Source: Yarrowia lipolytica (taxonomy: Eukaryota > Ascomycota > Dipodascomycetes > Dipodascales). From it: 64,000 nucleotides of DNA. Below, in pieces: positions 1 through 11,392 of this stretch (the stretch's first letter is position 1; each line of letters starts with the position of its first letter). The notes under the pieces are model-generated. The model was not told the DNA's origin. It did no database searches and worked only from the letters and a program-made list of their open reading frames with translations. The DNA lies in NCBI RefSeq assembly GCF_001761485.1, contig NC_090773.1, positions 1,550,001 through 1,614,000 on the forward strand, given 5' to 3'. The position numbers and the translations under genes were made by a program.

Positions 1-667
1 GTGTGCCTTCGTTTTTGGGGTCAGCAGGCGTACCTTCCTCTGTGGAGGTTGCAACCAGACTAAGGATACTCTGCTCTATCTTGAGCACGTGGTTTCGCGC
101 AGAGATGGTCACAAGAGCGGATTTCAACGCCTGGTCGGGCTCCAGCGTCAAGGCCGACATGTTGTTTGTCAGCGACGACACGGACGACGACGCAGAAGCA
201 TTGCCTCCCAGCGATCCAGCCGAGCCAGGGGGTCCTCCAGCACCGCTGTTACCGGGATTGCCGCCTGAATTGTTGACGTTGGTGTGGTATCCGCCTCCAT
301 TGCCGCCTCTTCCGACTCGAGGTCCCTCAGGGTCGACGCCAGACACATCAATGTCAGCCAACGCCATGACCTGGGGTCGTTTTTCGCGATAGAAGATTTT
401 GACAGCGTGTCCGTCAACGACGACGTGGTCCAGGCCGTAGTACTCGGCGATGCGGTGAGTGAGCAGCCGGTTGAACGAGTTCATCGAGTCGAGGGTCAGG
501 GACGGCGGCTTGTGTTGCTGTTGTTGGGCCACGGGCGCCGTGGGGGGCAGCAGCGAGGCATTTTTCTGTGCATCGAGGAATTGTTGCAGCTGCTTCTCGA
601 TTTTAAGTACCAACAGACGCGATTGCGGCGTGGCGAGAGCCCGTTTGAGCGCGTCGTCGAGGGGCAT
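1..667 (-). CDS. R3H-domain protein, RBS1-like (3' part cut off by window edge)
   Basis: An open frame runs from an ATG at 667 to the left edge without a stop (222 residues seen), so the C-terminus is missing. The R3H nucleic-acid-binding domain covers roughly residues 35-100. Its signature is visible as FNRLLTHRIAEYYGLDH, with R67 and H71 spaced as Arg-x3-His, followed by a YREKRP stretch. A Gln patch (residues 48-51) precedes it, and a Gly/Asn/Ser-rich low-complexity linker follows from about residue 115. Fungal proteins of this layout include S. cerevisiae Rbs1, a poly(A)-RNA-associated factor linked to RNA polymerase III assembly. The domain call is strong; the link to RBS1 is inference. 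The forward-strand frames over this stretch are shadows. Confidence 0.75.
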   Translation of the reverse strand, partial: MPLDDALKRALATPQSRLLVLKIEKQLQQFLDAQKNASLLPPTAPVAQQQQHKPPSLTLDSMNSFNRLLTHRIAEYYGLDHVVVDGHAVKIFYREKRPQVMALADIDVSGVDPEGPRVGRGGNGGGYHTNVNNSGGNPGNSGAGGPPGSAGSLGGNASASSSVSSLTNNMSALTLEPDQALKSALVTISARNHVLKIEQSILSLVATSTEEGTPADPKNEGT

Positions 668-2313
668 TTTTTGTTGGTGATGAAAGTGAAAATTAGAATT
701 GGGTGTAGCTCAGGTATCCCCAAAGCTTATGTGTGGGGTGAGAGAAACAAACCGGGAACTGTAGGTGTCGTAGCCAAGTGCAAGTTCCACACGGCCATAG
801 AGGAGTCGGGAGGCTGGATGGCTGGCGGGCGTGGTTTTTTAGTAGTGGATTCGTCCAAGATACAATTGACTGGTCGTTTGCGCTGGACTGGCCTGTCACG
901 TGTCGGGGAAATCGGTATTTTTCAATGTTGTTTTCTGATGAGTAGTCAGTAAGAATGAGAGAGAAGACAGAGAATGGCGGCACAAATACGATAGAGAAAG
1001 AAGAGCTCAAAGGATACGGCACTGACCGGAAATGAAAAGCGAAAGAGTGGACCCACAAGTAGCCGATTACACAAGCAGATATCTGACTCCAATGAGCTCA
1101 ATCTCACACGGTTTTTGGTCTGATTGACCAGTCGTAACCGTCAACGTTAAAGTTCATGCCACGACATGATGTTGAGTTTGCCATGTCTGACTCTGGAAGG
1201 GTGTCGGTCGTAGTGAGAAGGCAGTCAGAAAGCGAGGTTGCGAGGTTGTGAGGTTGGGCGCGGGCTGTCAAGACCACATATATAGAGAGAAGGATGGATT
1301 CAAAGTTACATGGACACTGTAGCATCGAACGCTCCTCAACACAAACGCATACTCTACATAACAGCAGGGGACGCGGACTAATAATTATGATCCGTGTATA
1401 CGTCAGATACAGTACATACGAGGACAATCTATGTGGACGACAGACTATAAGTACAGTACATACTGTACATACTTGTATCAGTACAAGTCATTGGGAGAAC
1501 AATATATACAGGATGATTCTATAAGAACTACATGTAGTGTTGCACCACAAGAGCGTAGAAGTTACGACATGTTGAAAAATGTTCCGGATCTAAAATCAAT
1601 TATCGAGTCCCACACTCAGGGTATACGTTATAGATTGTTTTTTTGCAAAACTATTATATTCTCCAAGTACAGTATATACATTAGGGAGGCGGCCTGCTGC
1701 TGCTGTTCTTACCACTGAGTCCCTGTGCATAGAGTTAAGGTCCCGGATAAGCTGGTTTGGTGAAATATTGAGGACCCTTGCATTCATGTGCGAGAATCTA
1801 TTGTATTATATTTATTGTATGTACTGTACAGCCGATACGAGTGGACCACGAGCTGGCTATTTTACTGTATGTGCATTCTGGGCACCCATAGCGTAGAGTA
1901 CCGGTATTTCTTCAGCTCATAGCAAGGCTTTCCGCCAAGGGCTTTCTCAGTTCCATCAAGGTTGTAAATTAGTACAGAAAGTACTTGAGAAGTGCCAATA
2001 ACTACTTAGTTCTTACAGTAGTAGTACACTCGTGGTACTTCGGCCTGATGAGAAGAAGCTCGTACGAAATCGGTAAACACGGTGGCAAAAAAACGACCGA
2101 AAAACATAGGTGCGTTCAATTGAAGGTGACACCAGTGTACTAAATCGCTCGAGTTAGGCCCCGTGGAGCTTCTATTCGCTGCTGTCTCTAACTCCACAGT
2201 ATTCGTGCTTGGAGATTACCTAATATCGCACGCCAGACATGTCCCAACTGCACCCTACAGTACTAACTTTCAGATTGAGACAAGTGTGGCAATTCATCAT
2301 CTGGATCAACACC
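668..2313. other. Intergenic region between R3H gene and UFD2 (divergent promoters)
   Basis: This 1.6-kb stretch separates two divergent genes. I see no supported gene. It carries many GTACxxGTAC-like words (for example around 1385-1475 and 1815-1830). A TACTAAC...CAG string at about 2264-2276 looks like an intron end in the UFD2 leader, but I found no matching donor. A PACE element lies at 2081-2089. Confidence 0.6.
2081..2089 (+). promoter_or_regulatory. PACE element (Rpn4-type site) upstream of UFD2
   Basis: GGTGGCAAA matches the proteasome-associated control element exactly and sits 225 bp before the UFD2 start. In yeasts this 9-mer is bound by Rpn4 and co-regulates proteasome and ubiquitin-pathway genes. 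The match is seen; Rpn4 control in this species is inferred. Confidence 0.6.
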
Positions 2314-5300
2314 ATGTCATCAGCAGAAGAAGTGAGTGAAAAAGAAATGGAGAACGATGAACCGAAAGTACAGCCGTGCTAACACAGATTCGTCTCAAGC
2401 GTCTAGCTCGTCTAGGAGGAGGAGCTTCCAGTCCCTCTCCTGGTCCTTCCGAGTCCAGGAAGGCAGAGGGGACACCTAAGGAGGAGGTGAAGAAGGAGGT
2501 GAAGGAGGTGAAGGAAGTGAAGAAGGATGAGCCCAAAAGCACACCTGCGATCAAACCCAAGATCAAGATTGTGCCCAAGGCCGCTGCTTCTGCCGCCACA
2601 GGCACATCGACCCCAAAATCCGCTGCACCACGACCAGCTCCAGCTCCCTCGGCTTCGCTGACCGTGCCGTTCCAGCAGTACGAGCAGGACGCAATTGAAA
2701 GCATTCTGCGAATCACAGTGCGAGACAAGCAGCGATGCACGCAACTTGCATCGGTCAAGGAGGAACTGGAGTCGGAAAACAAGCCCGTGGCGCTCTCCAG
2801 AGACAATCTCGAAGATGCGCTCTTCAGCCACCTCACAGGATCCAAGGCAGTCTTCAACTATCTCATGGAGAGCTTTCTGCGGGCCAAGAAAGACTTGGCA
2901 GTGCTCAACAAGGCTGGCACGGACGCTGTCGATGTAGAGCCCAAGAAAGAGCTGGTCAGAAATATTATGGAAATGACCACCCGATATGGACTGCTGTTTG
3001 TGTCTGTTCCAGACATGTACGAGCAGGCCCAAGGCATTATGGAGGTGCTGAAACTGTCACAGAACGGCTCATTGTCGTGGGAGTTCGTGGACGAGATCTT
3101 CTCACGTGCCCAGACCGACGGAGACATGGGCTCTGTTGCGGGCAAGATTCTGCAGGACGTCAACGGGCTGATTCTCAGCGCCAATCAGGACGCCTCCCAG
3201 TCGGCCACCGCTGCTCTCTACTTTGTGTCGCACCTGTTCAGCAACAAGCTGTTTGCTTCTGCTGTGCCCGAAATTGAAGGCTTTGTCGAAAGTGGCACCA
3301 ACGACGAAAAACCCGCAGACATTGAGAAGAACCCCCATGGTCTCGGCCCCGTTTTTGCCATTTCTCCTTTGCATGGTTCTACCGCTCTCACCTTCTTCCC
3401 CATCGGTACTCCTGAGCAAATGATGGATCCCCGTGGCAACGCCGCCAACGGAGTGCGAGCCGAGTCGCGAATCGTGCAGGACCAGCTGTTCCAGATTGTC
3501 GACAAGATTGTGCGGGCGTCTCCACAGGCACGAGACTGTATTCTGCAGTACTTTGGCCGCGTGCTCAAGTGCAACCACAGAAGACGAGCCACTCGACTGC
3601 AAGAAGGCACCACATCTTCTGACGGCTTTCTGCTCAACATATTTTTTGTGTTGCTCAAACTGGCAGACCCGTTTGTCGATAACGCCTGTTCCAAGATTGA
3701 CAAGATTGACATTGACTACTACAGCCGAACCAAAAACGCGGTAATTGACATTTCCGAGGAGACCAAGATCCACGCCGACTCCACCGAGGCCGCAGAGTAC
3801 TACGGAGACGAAAAGAATGCCGATAAGAAAGACCTGGCTCCTAACTTCATTTCCCATGTGTTTTTCCTCACCGCCGGATACCTATACTACGGTTTTGGAG
3901 GTGCCCAGCAGCAGGTGACACGTCTCAAGGAGCACCATGACCAGGTTAGAGACTACCTTGACAACTCGCGGATCCAGTATGCCAATGTTCCCGAGGCTCA
4001 ACGGGGAGCAGTGAACATGCAGCTACAGAAGGTGGAGAAGATGGTGGGTTCTTTGGCGGCCCAGCGAGCAGCCATTCTGGCCGTCATCTCCGAGCAGGAC
4101 GTGTGTGTCCAGGTGCTGCAGTTTGCTATTTTCCAAATGCATTATCTCATCCGAGTTCTGGACCCCTCTCACACTTATCCCCTGGGTGGCGAAGTTACTC
4201 TGCCCCTGTACACTGGAGAGAACACGGGACCTATTGCTTACCTCCCCGAGTACCTAATCGAGGGTCCTGTTGGCATTGTAAACGTCATGTGTCGTCACAA
4301 CACCATTCTGGCCATGTTGTCTCCCTTGGTGGACGTTTCTGCTCTCGTCACCTTTGGAGTGGTCTTTCTGCGACACTCGGACGTGATCAAGAACCCACAT
4401 CAGAAGAGCAAGATTGTAGAGATGTTGTTTTGCGGCACCCAGCCCATCTACAACCAGAATGATGGCTTCTTGGTGTCTACATTCAACTCGCAGAAACTGG
4501 CACTGGAGTCGCTTATGCATTCGCTCATGAACATCTATATCGAGTTTGAGCAGACTGGAGCACATACTCAGTTCTACGACAAGTTTAACATTCGGTACTA
4601 TGTGTCGCAGATCATCGAGTCTATCTGGAACAATGTCAACTATCAGAAGCGGCTGGAAAAGGAATCCCATGACAACATTGACTTCTTTGTGCGGTTTGTG
4701 GCGCTGCTGCTCAACGATGTCACCTATCTCATGGATGAGTCGGTCAGCAGTCTCACGGAGATTCGGCAGATTGAGGCGGAACTGGCTGCCATGACCGAGG
4801 AAGAGAAGAACTCCACTCACGCCCAGGAGCTGCAGAAGAAGTTCAAGACAGCCGAGCGCAACATCAAGGGGTGGATGCCTCTCACCAACAAGAACATGAA
4901 GCTTCTTGATTTGTTCACCCAGGCTGTCCCCAAGTCGTTTGTATCGCCCGAAATCGTCGACCGACTAGCTGCCATGATGAACCACAACCTCAAGGCGCTG
5001 GTTGGCCCTCGATGTCGTGATCTCAAGGTCAAAAACATGCTAAAGTACGGCTTCGACCCCAAGGATCTGCTGGTCAAGCTTTCCAAGGCTTACTACAACC
5101 TGCACAAGCAGGACGCGTTTATCCAGGCTGTGGCTCGAGACGGCCGATCGTTTGACCCGGCAAACTTCACACGTGCTATTGAGCTCATCTCGCGTTTCAA
5201 CCTTATGCCTAGAGAGTACCTGGATCAGATTGTGGCACTTCGAGACAAAGCCTCGGAGGTGGCTGCTCAGGACGAGGAGGACGAGCAGGACCTGGGAGAT

Positions 5301-5564
5301 ATCCCCGACGAGTACCTGGATCCTCTCATGTACACACTGATGACCAACCCTGTGATCCTGCCGTCGTCCAAGATCAATATTGACCTGGCTACCATCAAGT
5401 CGCATCTTCTGTCCGATCCCAAGGACCCCTTCAACCGAGCGCCTCTCAAGCTGGAGGACGTACTGCCCAACGACGAGCTGAAGTTGGAGATTGAAACCTG
5501 GGTCGAGGAGAAGCGAAGTGCAGCCAAGACCAAGGATGCCGATGGGGATGTTGATATGAGCTGA
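2314..5564 (+). CDS. UFD2: Ubiquitin chain elongation factor E4 (Ufd2), U-box ligase
   Basis: Ufd2 extends short ubiquitin chains on substrates and works with Cdc48 in degradation of ubiquitin-fusion and ERAD substrates. The model is exon 1 at 2314-2331 (MSSAEE), an intron at 2332-2387 with GTGAGT donor and TGCTAACACAG end, then exon 2 at 2388-5564, giving 1064 residues. The joined N-terminus reads SAEEIRLKRLARLGG, typical of the family. A Lys/Glu/Pro-rich segment follows, then the long helical Ufd2 core, and a C-terminal U-box (about 985-1050) with DIPDEYLDPLMYTLMTNPV and DPFNRAPL. Length fits the family (about 960-1100). Without the small first exon, the frame would begin at a non-ATG codon at 2376. 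It converges on the MRX19-like gene. A PACE site upstream suggests control by an Rpn4-like factor. Confidence 0.95.
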
Positions 5565-5929
5565 AGAGGTTGGCTCATGTAATGTGGAAGGGTGTTGGAG
5601 TAGATGTAACGACTTGGAAGTTTGTAGCTATGAGTAAGAACGTATAATAATCAAATGAACTGGTTGTGCGTAACCGAATGACGAAGTCGTATGTGCACAA
5701 CAATTGCCAGCTGCGGATAAAATGTGCAGCAGCTAACGAAAGAACTGGTCTCGGTCAAAGCTGATGAATGGTCGTATGAGAGTCGACTGTGAATAGTGAT
5801 CGGTCACAATCACCTGTATGTGTGGTAAACCTTTGAGCGGGAGAGTTACTTGAGGAACTCCCGCACCTTTTCGGCGGCTACCACCTAACAATACCATCGT
5901 CTAATTATCTATACCAGTATCTAACATGT
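5565..5929. other. Short convergent intergenic region
   Basis: This holds the 3' flanks of UFD2 and the MRX19-like gene. A 12-codon minus-strand string at 5846-5884 that reads VVAAEKVREFLK and then stop looks exon-like but has no usable splice partner. Nothing else is supported. Confidence 0.5.
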
Positions 5930-6862
5930 CTATTTCTGCTCCCGCTTCTTGATCTCCTTGTCAATGTTGTAGACGACCTGTCGTCGGGCCCGTTTGAGTT
6001 CTGCCGCGAGATCAGGAAGCTGTACCGTCTCCACGATATGGTCAATGCTGGTGTTGTCCACGAGCAGAGAGTTCTCCACCGTCTCGTTGGAGGTCGGAGT
6101 GGCAGGGGCAACCCCGTCTTCCTCGGCCAGTTTTGCCACGTTCTTAAGCACGTGAGTGTCTTCAGCCTTGTTGTAGGCGTCAAAGACCTGTTCGGAGGAC
6201 ACAAACTCCAAATGATTGTCCTCGATGAGATGTTTGAGGTGGTTGGCACCCTCCAGGGCCTTCCAGTGCGACCAGCATCGGAAAACAAGGTAGAATCCGG
6301 GCAGGTTGGGTAGCACGGGCAGCAGCGCCACGGGCAGCGTCAGTGGAGCTCCAATGGCGCACCAGATCATGTACTTTCTGTGATGTTTGGCTCCGTCGAT
6401 AGCAAGCTTGAGCAGCTGGGCTTTGGCCTGATCCGGGGTCGACAGGTGGTTGGGGAACACCAGCGGCACCTTGAGCAGCTCCTCGTGGTGCTTCTTAGCA
6501 ATGTCCTCCAGTTGCACCACGGGCAGCTGTTCTGCCACAGGTAGCTTTTCGTTCTTTTCAAACAGCTCCTTTTCGTCCTTGGCCTCGATCTGCTTGAGAC
6601 GACGCAAAACCGCCGACTGTCGGGGGATCGACTTGAGGCCCCACTCCTCATAGGGTATTTGCTCGAGCATCTTGTTGGTCCAGAAAACAATCTGTTTTTT
6701 CCACCCCGTTTCCGAGCTCTCAAACTGCTTCCACACGGTGCCAAACTTCTTGACCAGCTTGTCGTCGAGTCGAGGGGTCTGCGACGCCGGGGGTGTGACC
6801 GAGGTCTGCACACAGTAGACCATTGCCCGCCGTGCGGTCAGGGGTGTGAACACGAGCTTCAT
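5930..6862 (-). CDS. MRX19: Mitochondrial K+/H+ exchange-related protein (Mit_KHE1 family)
   Basis: The protein (310 residues from the ATG at 6862) matches the fungal Mit_KHE1 family, represented by S. cerevisiae YDL183C/MRX19. That family was linked to K+/H+ exchange across the inner mitochondrial membrane and is found with MIOREX ribosome-associated complexes. Visible signs are a basic, Ser/Thr-rich N-terminus (MKLVFTPLTARRAM), a W-rich segment with QIPYEEWGLKSIPRQ, and one hydrophobic hairpin-like stretch (MIWCAIGAPLTLPVALLPVL) followed by FYLVFRCWSHWKAL. The frame stays open another 43 codons upstream to 6991, but that extension is not presequence-like, so I chose the internal start. Biochemical function is known only indirectly. 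It converges with UFD2. Confidence 0.75.
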   Translation of the reverse strand: MKLVFTPLTARRAMVYCVQTSVTPPASQTPRLDDKLVKKFGTVWKQFESSETGWKKQIVFWTNKMLEQIPYEEWGLKSIPRQSAVLRRLKQIEAKDEKELFEKNEKLPVAEQLPVVQLEDIAKKHHEELLKVPLVFPNHLSTPDQAKAQLLKLAIDGAKHHRKYMIWCAIGAPLTLPVALLPVLPNLPGFYLVFRCWSHWKALEGANHLKHLIEDNHLEFVSSEQVFDAYNKAEDTHVLKNVAKLAEEDGVAPATPTSNETVENSLLVDNTSIDHIVETVQLPDLAAELKRARRQVVYNIDKEIKKREQK

Positions 6863-9766
6863 GGTGGATGCGAAGCTGTTGTTGGAGACGAGTTCGACGA
6901 GACGGTCAAACGCAATGAATAAAAATATACACTTTGGTAACCTAAGCGAAGATGCATCCAACTTTATATGCCCGCGTGTTTTGGTATTCAAAGATGGGTG
7001 GCGTTTTTGAAGGTGTGTTGGGGCGGTTTTGGATCCGCATACGGGCCGAGACGGATACTTTGGCTGTCTATTTTCGATTTACCAACTGCGTTTTTCCCAG
7101 CCTGCGCCTCAACCGGACCCACAGCTCTGCAAACAAGACATTGATGTGGGAGAAGGCTGAATTCCGGGTGCATGGTTAAGGTGGATCTGATTTGGAGATG
7201 ATAAGGAGTGGTTTCGGGTTGGGGAAGTGGATGATCTGGATTAGTTGAGGAATAGAGGGTGCATCAAGAGCTGGAAACGCGTTGAGAATCGCACATGCGT
7301 GCACTCGTCGTCCTGATAGAGCTCCTGCGACTTTTTTCGAATCAGTCCACGCCAGTTCATTTTAAGTTGAGATGAAATTTTGGGACCTTCACCACCGAGT
7401 TGCCACTGGACAGCATAGCCCGGTGGACGGGTCTAGTGGACGCGACGGTTGTAGACGGGTGTCGCATGTCACGCGAGGCCATATTTGGTCTTTCGCGGTC
7501 GGGTACGGTTCTCTTCACAGTGAGAATGAATCATGCTCTTTGACCGACCCTAGGGGGACCTTCGTCAAAACCCCAAGTATAAAAGCCAACTAAAGTCGCG
7601 CCCACAGTTACACCACGTCCAATTGCGATCCGGACATGCCATCACATTGCTAAAAGCTAATAACGATTGGCTGCGTCAGATAGGTGAGGTGGAAGAGGTG
7701 AAATAGTGAGGGGGAGGGGAAGGAGGAAATGACATACTGTACAAATACTTGTATGAGATCATAAAGCACTTTTATTCACTCGCACATGTGCCATTTCTAT
7801 ATAGCAATCGAGAGACTGCCTGATTCGCTTTCGCAGTCTCACACAACATGGTTCAAAAATGCCACAGGTGCTTTACTGAGAGTCTCACTTCAAGACTAAG
7901 CGCACCTACGTTTGCCACTATGGATGCGTCCTACAAGCACCGCCCGCATTTTCAGCAATGTCCGAATGTACGAATTCGGTGAAGTTTTTCAGGGGTCATC
8001 TTTTGACTGAGACACGCTTATGTAATGGTGGTGATCCACGAGTATCTGCGAAATATCATCCTCGACGAGCAAGGCAACCACTACAGACATCATCTATAAG
8101 CACCACGGAAAGGGTCCATTAAGGTACAAGTAAAGTGCGAGGATAAAGTAGCGGCGAGGGTATAGTGAGGGTAAAGTGAGGGTAAAGTGAGGGTAAAGTG
8201 AGGGTAAAGTGAGGGTAAAGTGAGGGTAAAGGAGCGTTGGCTCGCCCAAGTGTGTAAACCGTCCAAGAGAAGAGGTCTACAAGCCGGTGCCCGTACGAGT
8301 CGCCGTACTTTTTTGCTACAATCGCGGGTCTATTAAGTCACGTGATACCCCCCAAAGGCGAATGCCAGCGACTTGTGATGGATGGTTTTGCAAGCCTCTC
8401 GATAAAAACTTCCTTGCACTCGAACTCAAGTCTATTGAGCTCGGGTGTTTGCAATCACGTTGAACTCACTTGACTCCGTTTGACCTCACCTTAGCTCGCT
8501 GATCAATTGATCAACAATGCCTGTCATCTGTCAGCTGTCACTTGATAGTTCCACCTGCCATTGCAAGGTGCACGAGAACGAGTGACGGTGGGAAATGTCT
8601 CGAGCCGATAATGTACGTACTCGCACTCGTACATGCTCGTGGTCCCGTTACTCATTTCCAAATGCACCCCGAGGCGGTAGACTATGGACGCAGGGGAAGT
8701 TTTAGCGAGATGTCAGATTGGTCTTTTTATGGGCAAATTGAGAGATTAGCTGAGACGACAATGGTGGTTATGGACTTGTAAGCAGAGACAAAATGATATG
8801 TTGCTACACTATACCAAGTACTTGTACCAGTACAGTACCAATAGTCGTATCCTGTTGGGTAGTCTTAGCAGCGTCAGTCATCCTGGCAACCCAATTACAG
8901 TACCTTGCTGTCAGACCTCAAACCCATAGGGTGGATGCATTAGCAACAGAGATTACAGGGTGGGGGCGGTGTGAGTATATATGAGTGCGTATACCGGTAC
9001 TTGGTGTTACCAAAGCTGGGGTATATTCCCTCATTTTAGCGCTCTTCTACACGTACAGTAGCGAGATTACGATACTTGTACATCTACAGTACAGGCTATA
9101 TTTAGTATGTACAGCACAGATAACGCTAGCCAGATTTTATCGTCAACACTTTGAGAGGCTACCAAGGCAGTTGGAGACCGCAGCTACAAGAAGATAAGGA
9201 CTCTCAGACGACTGTCTCAGTATCGTAGCCACTCGTAGCCAATGTACTGTAGGTACTGCCGACAGTGCGGCGCAATCGGAGAGAGGTATATGCAACACCA
9301 GTCAAATGCACCAGCAAGGAAGACCATAAATGACGAGTAGGGGAGGGCAAGCGAGGACATACAAGGACGTCAACGGACGCGTTTCGGGCGGTTTTTGTGG
9401 GCAAATTGCGGGCAAAAACGGCTTGTGGGCCCTGATCACACGTATCCAGACCCCAGGGTCCGCCGATCTCCCTCTTCCACCCCCAGCAACACCTTTTGAA
9501 CAGCTCTCCCTTCCTCCTCCACATAACGCAGGAAGCTTGGCTAGAAACACCTTAATCTCGTCTAGCTTCAACCCAAAACGGTTCCAAACATCTGACCCTA
9601 ACTGTTTTAAAAACACCTACAGAAAGAACAGACAAAAAAAAAAAAAAACAAGAGGCGGACCTCTTGAGACAGGCTTGCTTTGAGATAAAAGAAAAATCAT
9701 CACATTGTTGATCAAAGGAGAGGAACCCGACAACAATACCGACCCAGCTACACTCTCCTCTCGGCC
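6863..9766. other. 2.9-kb intergenic region without a supported gene
   Basis: No ORF here looks like a gene; the longest are 60-120 codons, compositionally odd and lack usable splice signals. It contains a 6-copy 11-bp tandem repeat (8165-8230), a CACGTG E-box at about 8339, a perfect 14-bp palindrome TGATCAATTGATCA (8500-8513), a TATA-like string at about 7577 with no gene behind it, GTACTTGTACC-type words near 8816-8850 and 9030-9110, and an A-run just before SRF1 (about 9635-9648). Confidence 0.6.
8165..8230 (+). repeat. Tandem repeat, 6 perfect copies of GTGAGGGTAAA
   Basis: Six head-to-tail identical 11-bp units, preceded by degenerate copies from about 8134. Perfect identity implies recent expansion. 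The unit is not the Yarrowia telomere repeat. Confidence 0.95.
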
Positions 9767-11392
9767 ATGCCCTCCCACGACTACGGCCCTCATGACATTC
9801 CGGTGGAGGCTTCAGACGGTGGTAAACAGACAAGTCAAGGTGGTTCTTTTGATACCGTCGATGAACCACCCCCTCCAGCCGCCAACAAGAAGATGAAAAC
9901 CAGCGAGGAGCAACAAATACACGACCAGCCCGACTTTCCCGCAGCTGTGTCGGCTTCCTACACGCCTGCTCCAACCTCCTCGCAATCCAACACCTCAGCA
10001 TTAACATACACGGACACGCAAACCCACCCAACGTCACACATGCCGTCGGGACCCATGGGCGCATCGTCTAGCGGTGAGATCCCGTTTCCAACCTACTCGT
10101 CGCCGCCCTCCAAGCCTCGCTCCAGAGCGATTTCAGGGGGCACCACCGGAGTATCGTCTCGAAGAAACACGTCGTCGTCTTCGAGGTCGCAACAGTACGA
10201 AACCAACTACAAACATGTGGCAAGTACCATCCCGGTGTGGCTCATCGAAGATATTGGCGACCAGGAACTCTCACCGCAGGTCAACAACTCCAACTCCTTC
10301 CAAAACGACAGTGACCGTATCACGGAGATTGCCGAGGGAGACTCGGACAAGGCCATTTCCGACGTGGACAACGGTGAGGGTGCGGCACCCACTCTGAATT
10401 GGAGACGGCGTCTGCCCACTTCCTCTTTCAACTTTGCTTCACCACAAACCACAGCTCTACGGCCCCTGCAGGGAGTGCTGGTGGCCCCGCTAAAACTGCA
10501 TACCCACATTTTCCGCCACCACCGACTCAAGTACGTGCAGGGCGAGTCCAAAAACAGATACGTGGAAACCAACCCCCATTATGAATGGGGCACTTTTGCT
10601 AACAAGGTCATTCGACGAGACGTTCTGGGCAATGAAGAGATTGTGGATGTGTCGGAGCTGGAGGGCCAGTACGACTTTGAGTCAAAGTACGGCGGCGACG
10701 ACCAAGGCCAATTGGGATCCACGTCGTGGTTCCTGAAACGAAAGCTCAAGGGCTTCATCAGCTTGTTCCGAAACATTGAGGACGACGACAAATACAAACG
10801 AGGCGCGGATCTCAACTTCCGGGAGTTTGTGTCCGAGAAGTCGCGGCAATCGTGGAAACCAAAGTTCTACGTCATCTTGCTCAACGACCCCTACGTGCCT
10901 CTGACGTTCCGAACCATCATGTTCTCTCTGTCATGCGTGGCTCTGTCTCTATCTGCATCTGTCTTTGTGCATTCGAAGAATAACACGCCGATATCCATTC
11001 CCCAGCAGCCGTCGACGATTATGGCCATTGTGGTGCAGTCCATTGCACTGGTGTACATTGTGTACATTACGTACGACGAGTACTCGGGCAAGCCTCTGGG
11101 TCTTCGAGATGCCGGCTCCAAGATCCGACTCATCATGTTGGATCTCTTATTTATTATTTTCTCATCCGCAAATACGGCTCTTGCATTTAACACCATGTGC
11201 GACAAACGGTGGGTCTGTCGTACCGACCACGATCTCAGTGACCCGGACCCTATGCCCTACAACTACGCCATGTGTTCACGGCAGAAGGGTCTGGTTGCGT
11301 TTCTGCTCATGATTCTCTTTTCGTGGGTCTCCACTTTTAGCATTAGTATCTTCCGTCTGGTAGAGCGTGTTGCTGGAGACAAGCAGAACTAG
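9767..11392 (+). CDS. SRF1: Srf1-like regulator of phospholipase D, multi-pass membrane protein
   Basis: The 541-residue protein matches the fungal Srf1 family. In S. cerevisiae Srf1 acts with the phospholipase D Spo14, and the pair protects against the toxicity of excess C16:0. The first 230 residues are a low-complexity Ser/Pro/Thr-rich cytosolic tail. A conserved block around residues 245-390 includes HIFRHHRLKYVQGESKNRY and YEWGTFANKVIRRD. Four membrane segments follow at about 382-402, 418-440, 454-475 and 508-531, with a Cys-containing loop (NTMCDKRWVCRTD) before the last. The start at 9767 is the first in-frame ATG of a continuous frame. An oleaginous yeast has obvious use for phospholipid and fatty-acid control, but that is inference. 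CDC53 follows in the same orientation. Confidence 0.8.
   Translation: MPSHDYGPHDIPVEASDGGKQTSQGGSFDTVDEPPPPAANKKMKTSEEQQIHDQPDFPAAVSASYTPAPTSSQSNTSALTYTDTQTHPTSHMPSGPMGASSSGEIPFPTYSSPPSKPRSRAISGGTTGVSSRRNTSSSSRSQQYETNYKHVASTIPVWLIEDIGDQELSPQVNNSNSFQNDSDRITEIAEGDSDKAISDVDNGEGAAPTLNWRRRLPTSSFNFASPQTTALRPLQGVLVAPLKLHTHIFRHHRLKYVQGESKNRYVETNPHYEWGTFANKVIRRDVLGNEEIVDVSELEGQYDFESKYGGDDQGQLGSTSWFLKRKLKGFISLFRNIEDDDKYKRGADLNFREFVSEKSRQSWKPKFYVILLNDPYVPLTFRTIMFSLSCVALSLSASVFVHSKNNTPISIPQQPSTIMAIVVQSIALVYIVYITYDEYSGKPLGLRDAGSKIRLIMLDLLFIIFSSANTALAFNTMCDKRWVCRTDHDLSDPDPMPYNYAMCSRQKGLVAFLLMILFSWVSTFSISIFRLVERVAGDKQN

Noticed and set aside
284-952. 222-codon plus-strand ORF
   Set aside because: Most of it lies opposite the R3H gene and the rest is unstructured sequence with no domain.
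5846-5884. Minus-strand terminal-exon-like string VVAAEKVREFLK with stop
   Set aside because: No branch site and no donor upstream that would join it to the MRX19-like gene or another start.
6863-6991. 43-codon N-terminal extension of the MRX19-like protein
   Set aside because: The sequence is not presequence-like and the internal ATG gives a normal mitochondrial start.
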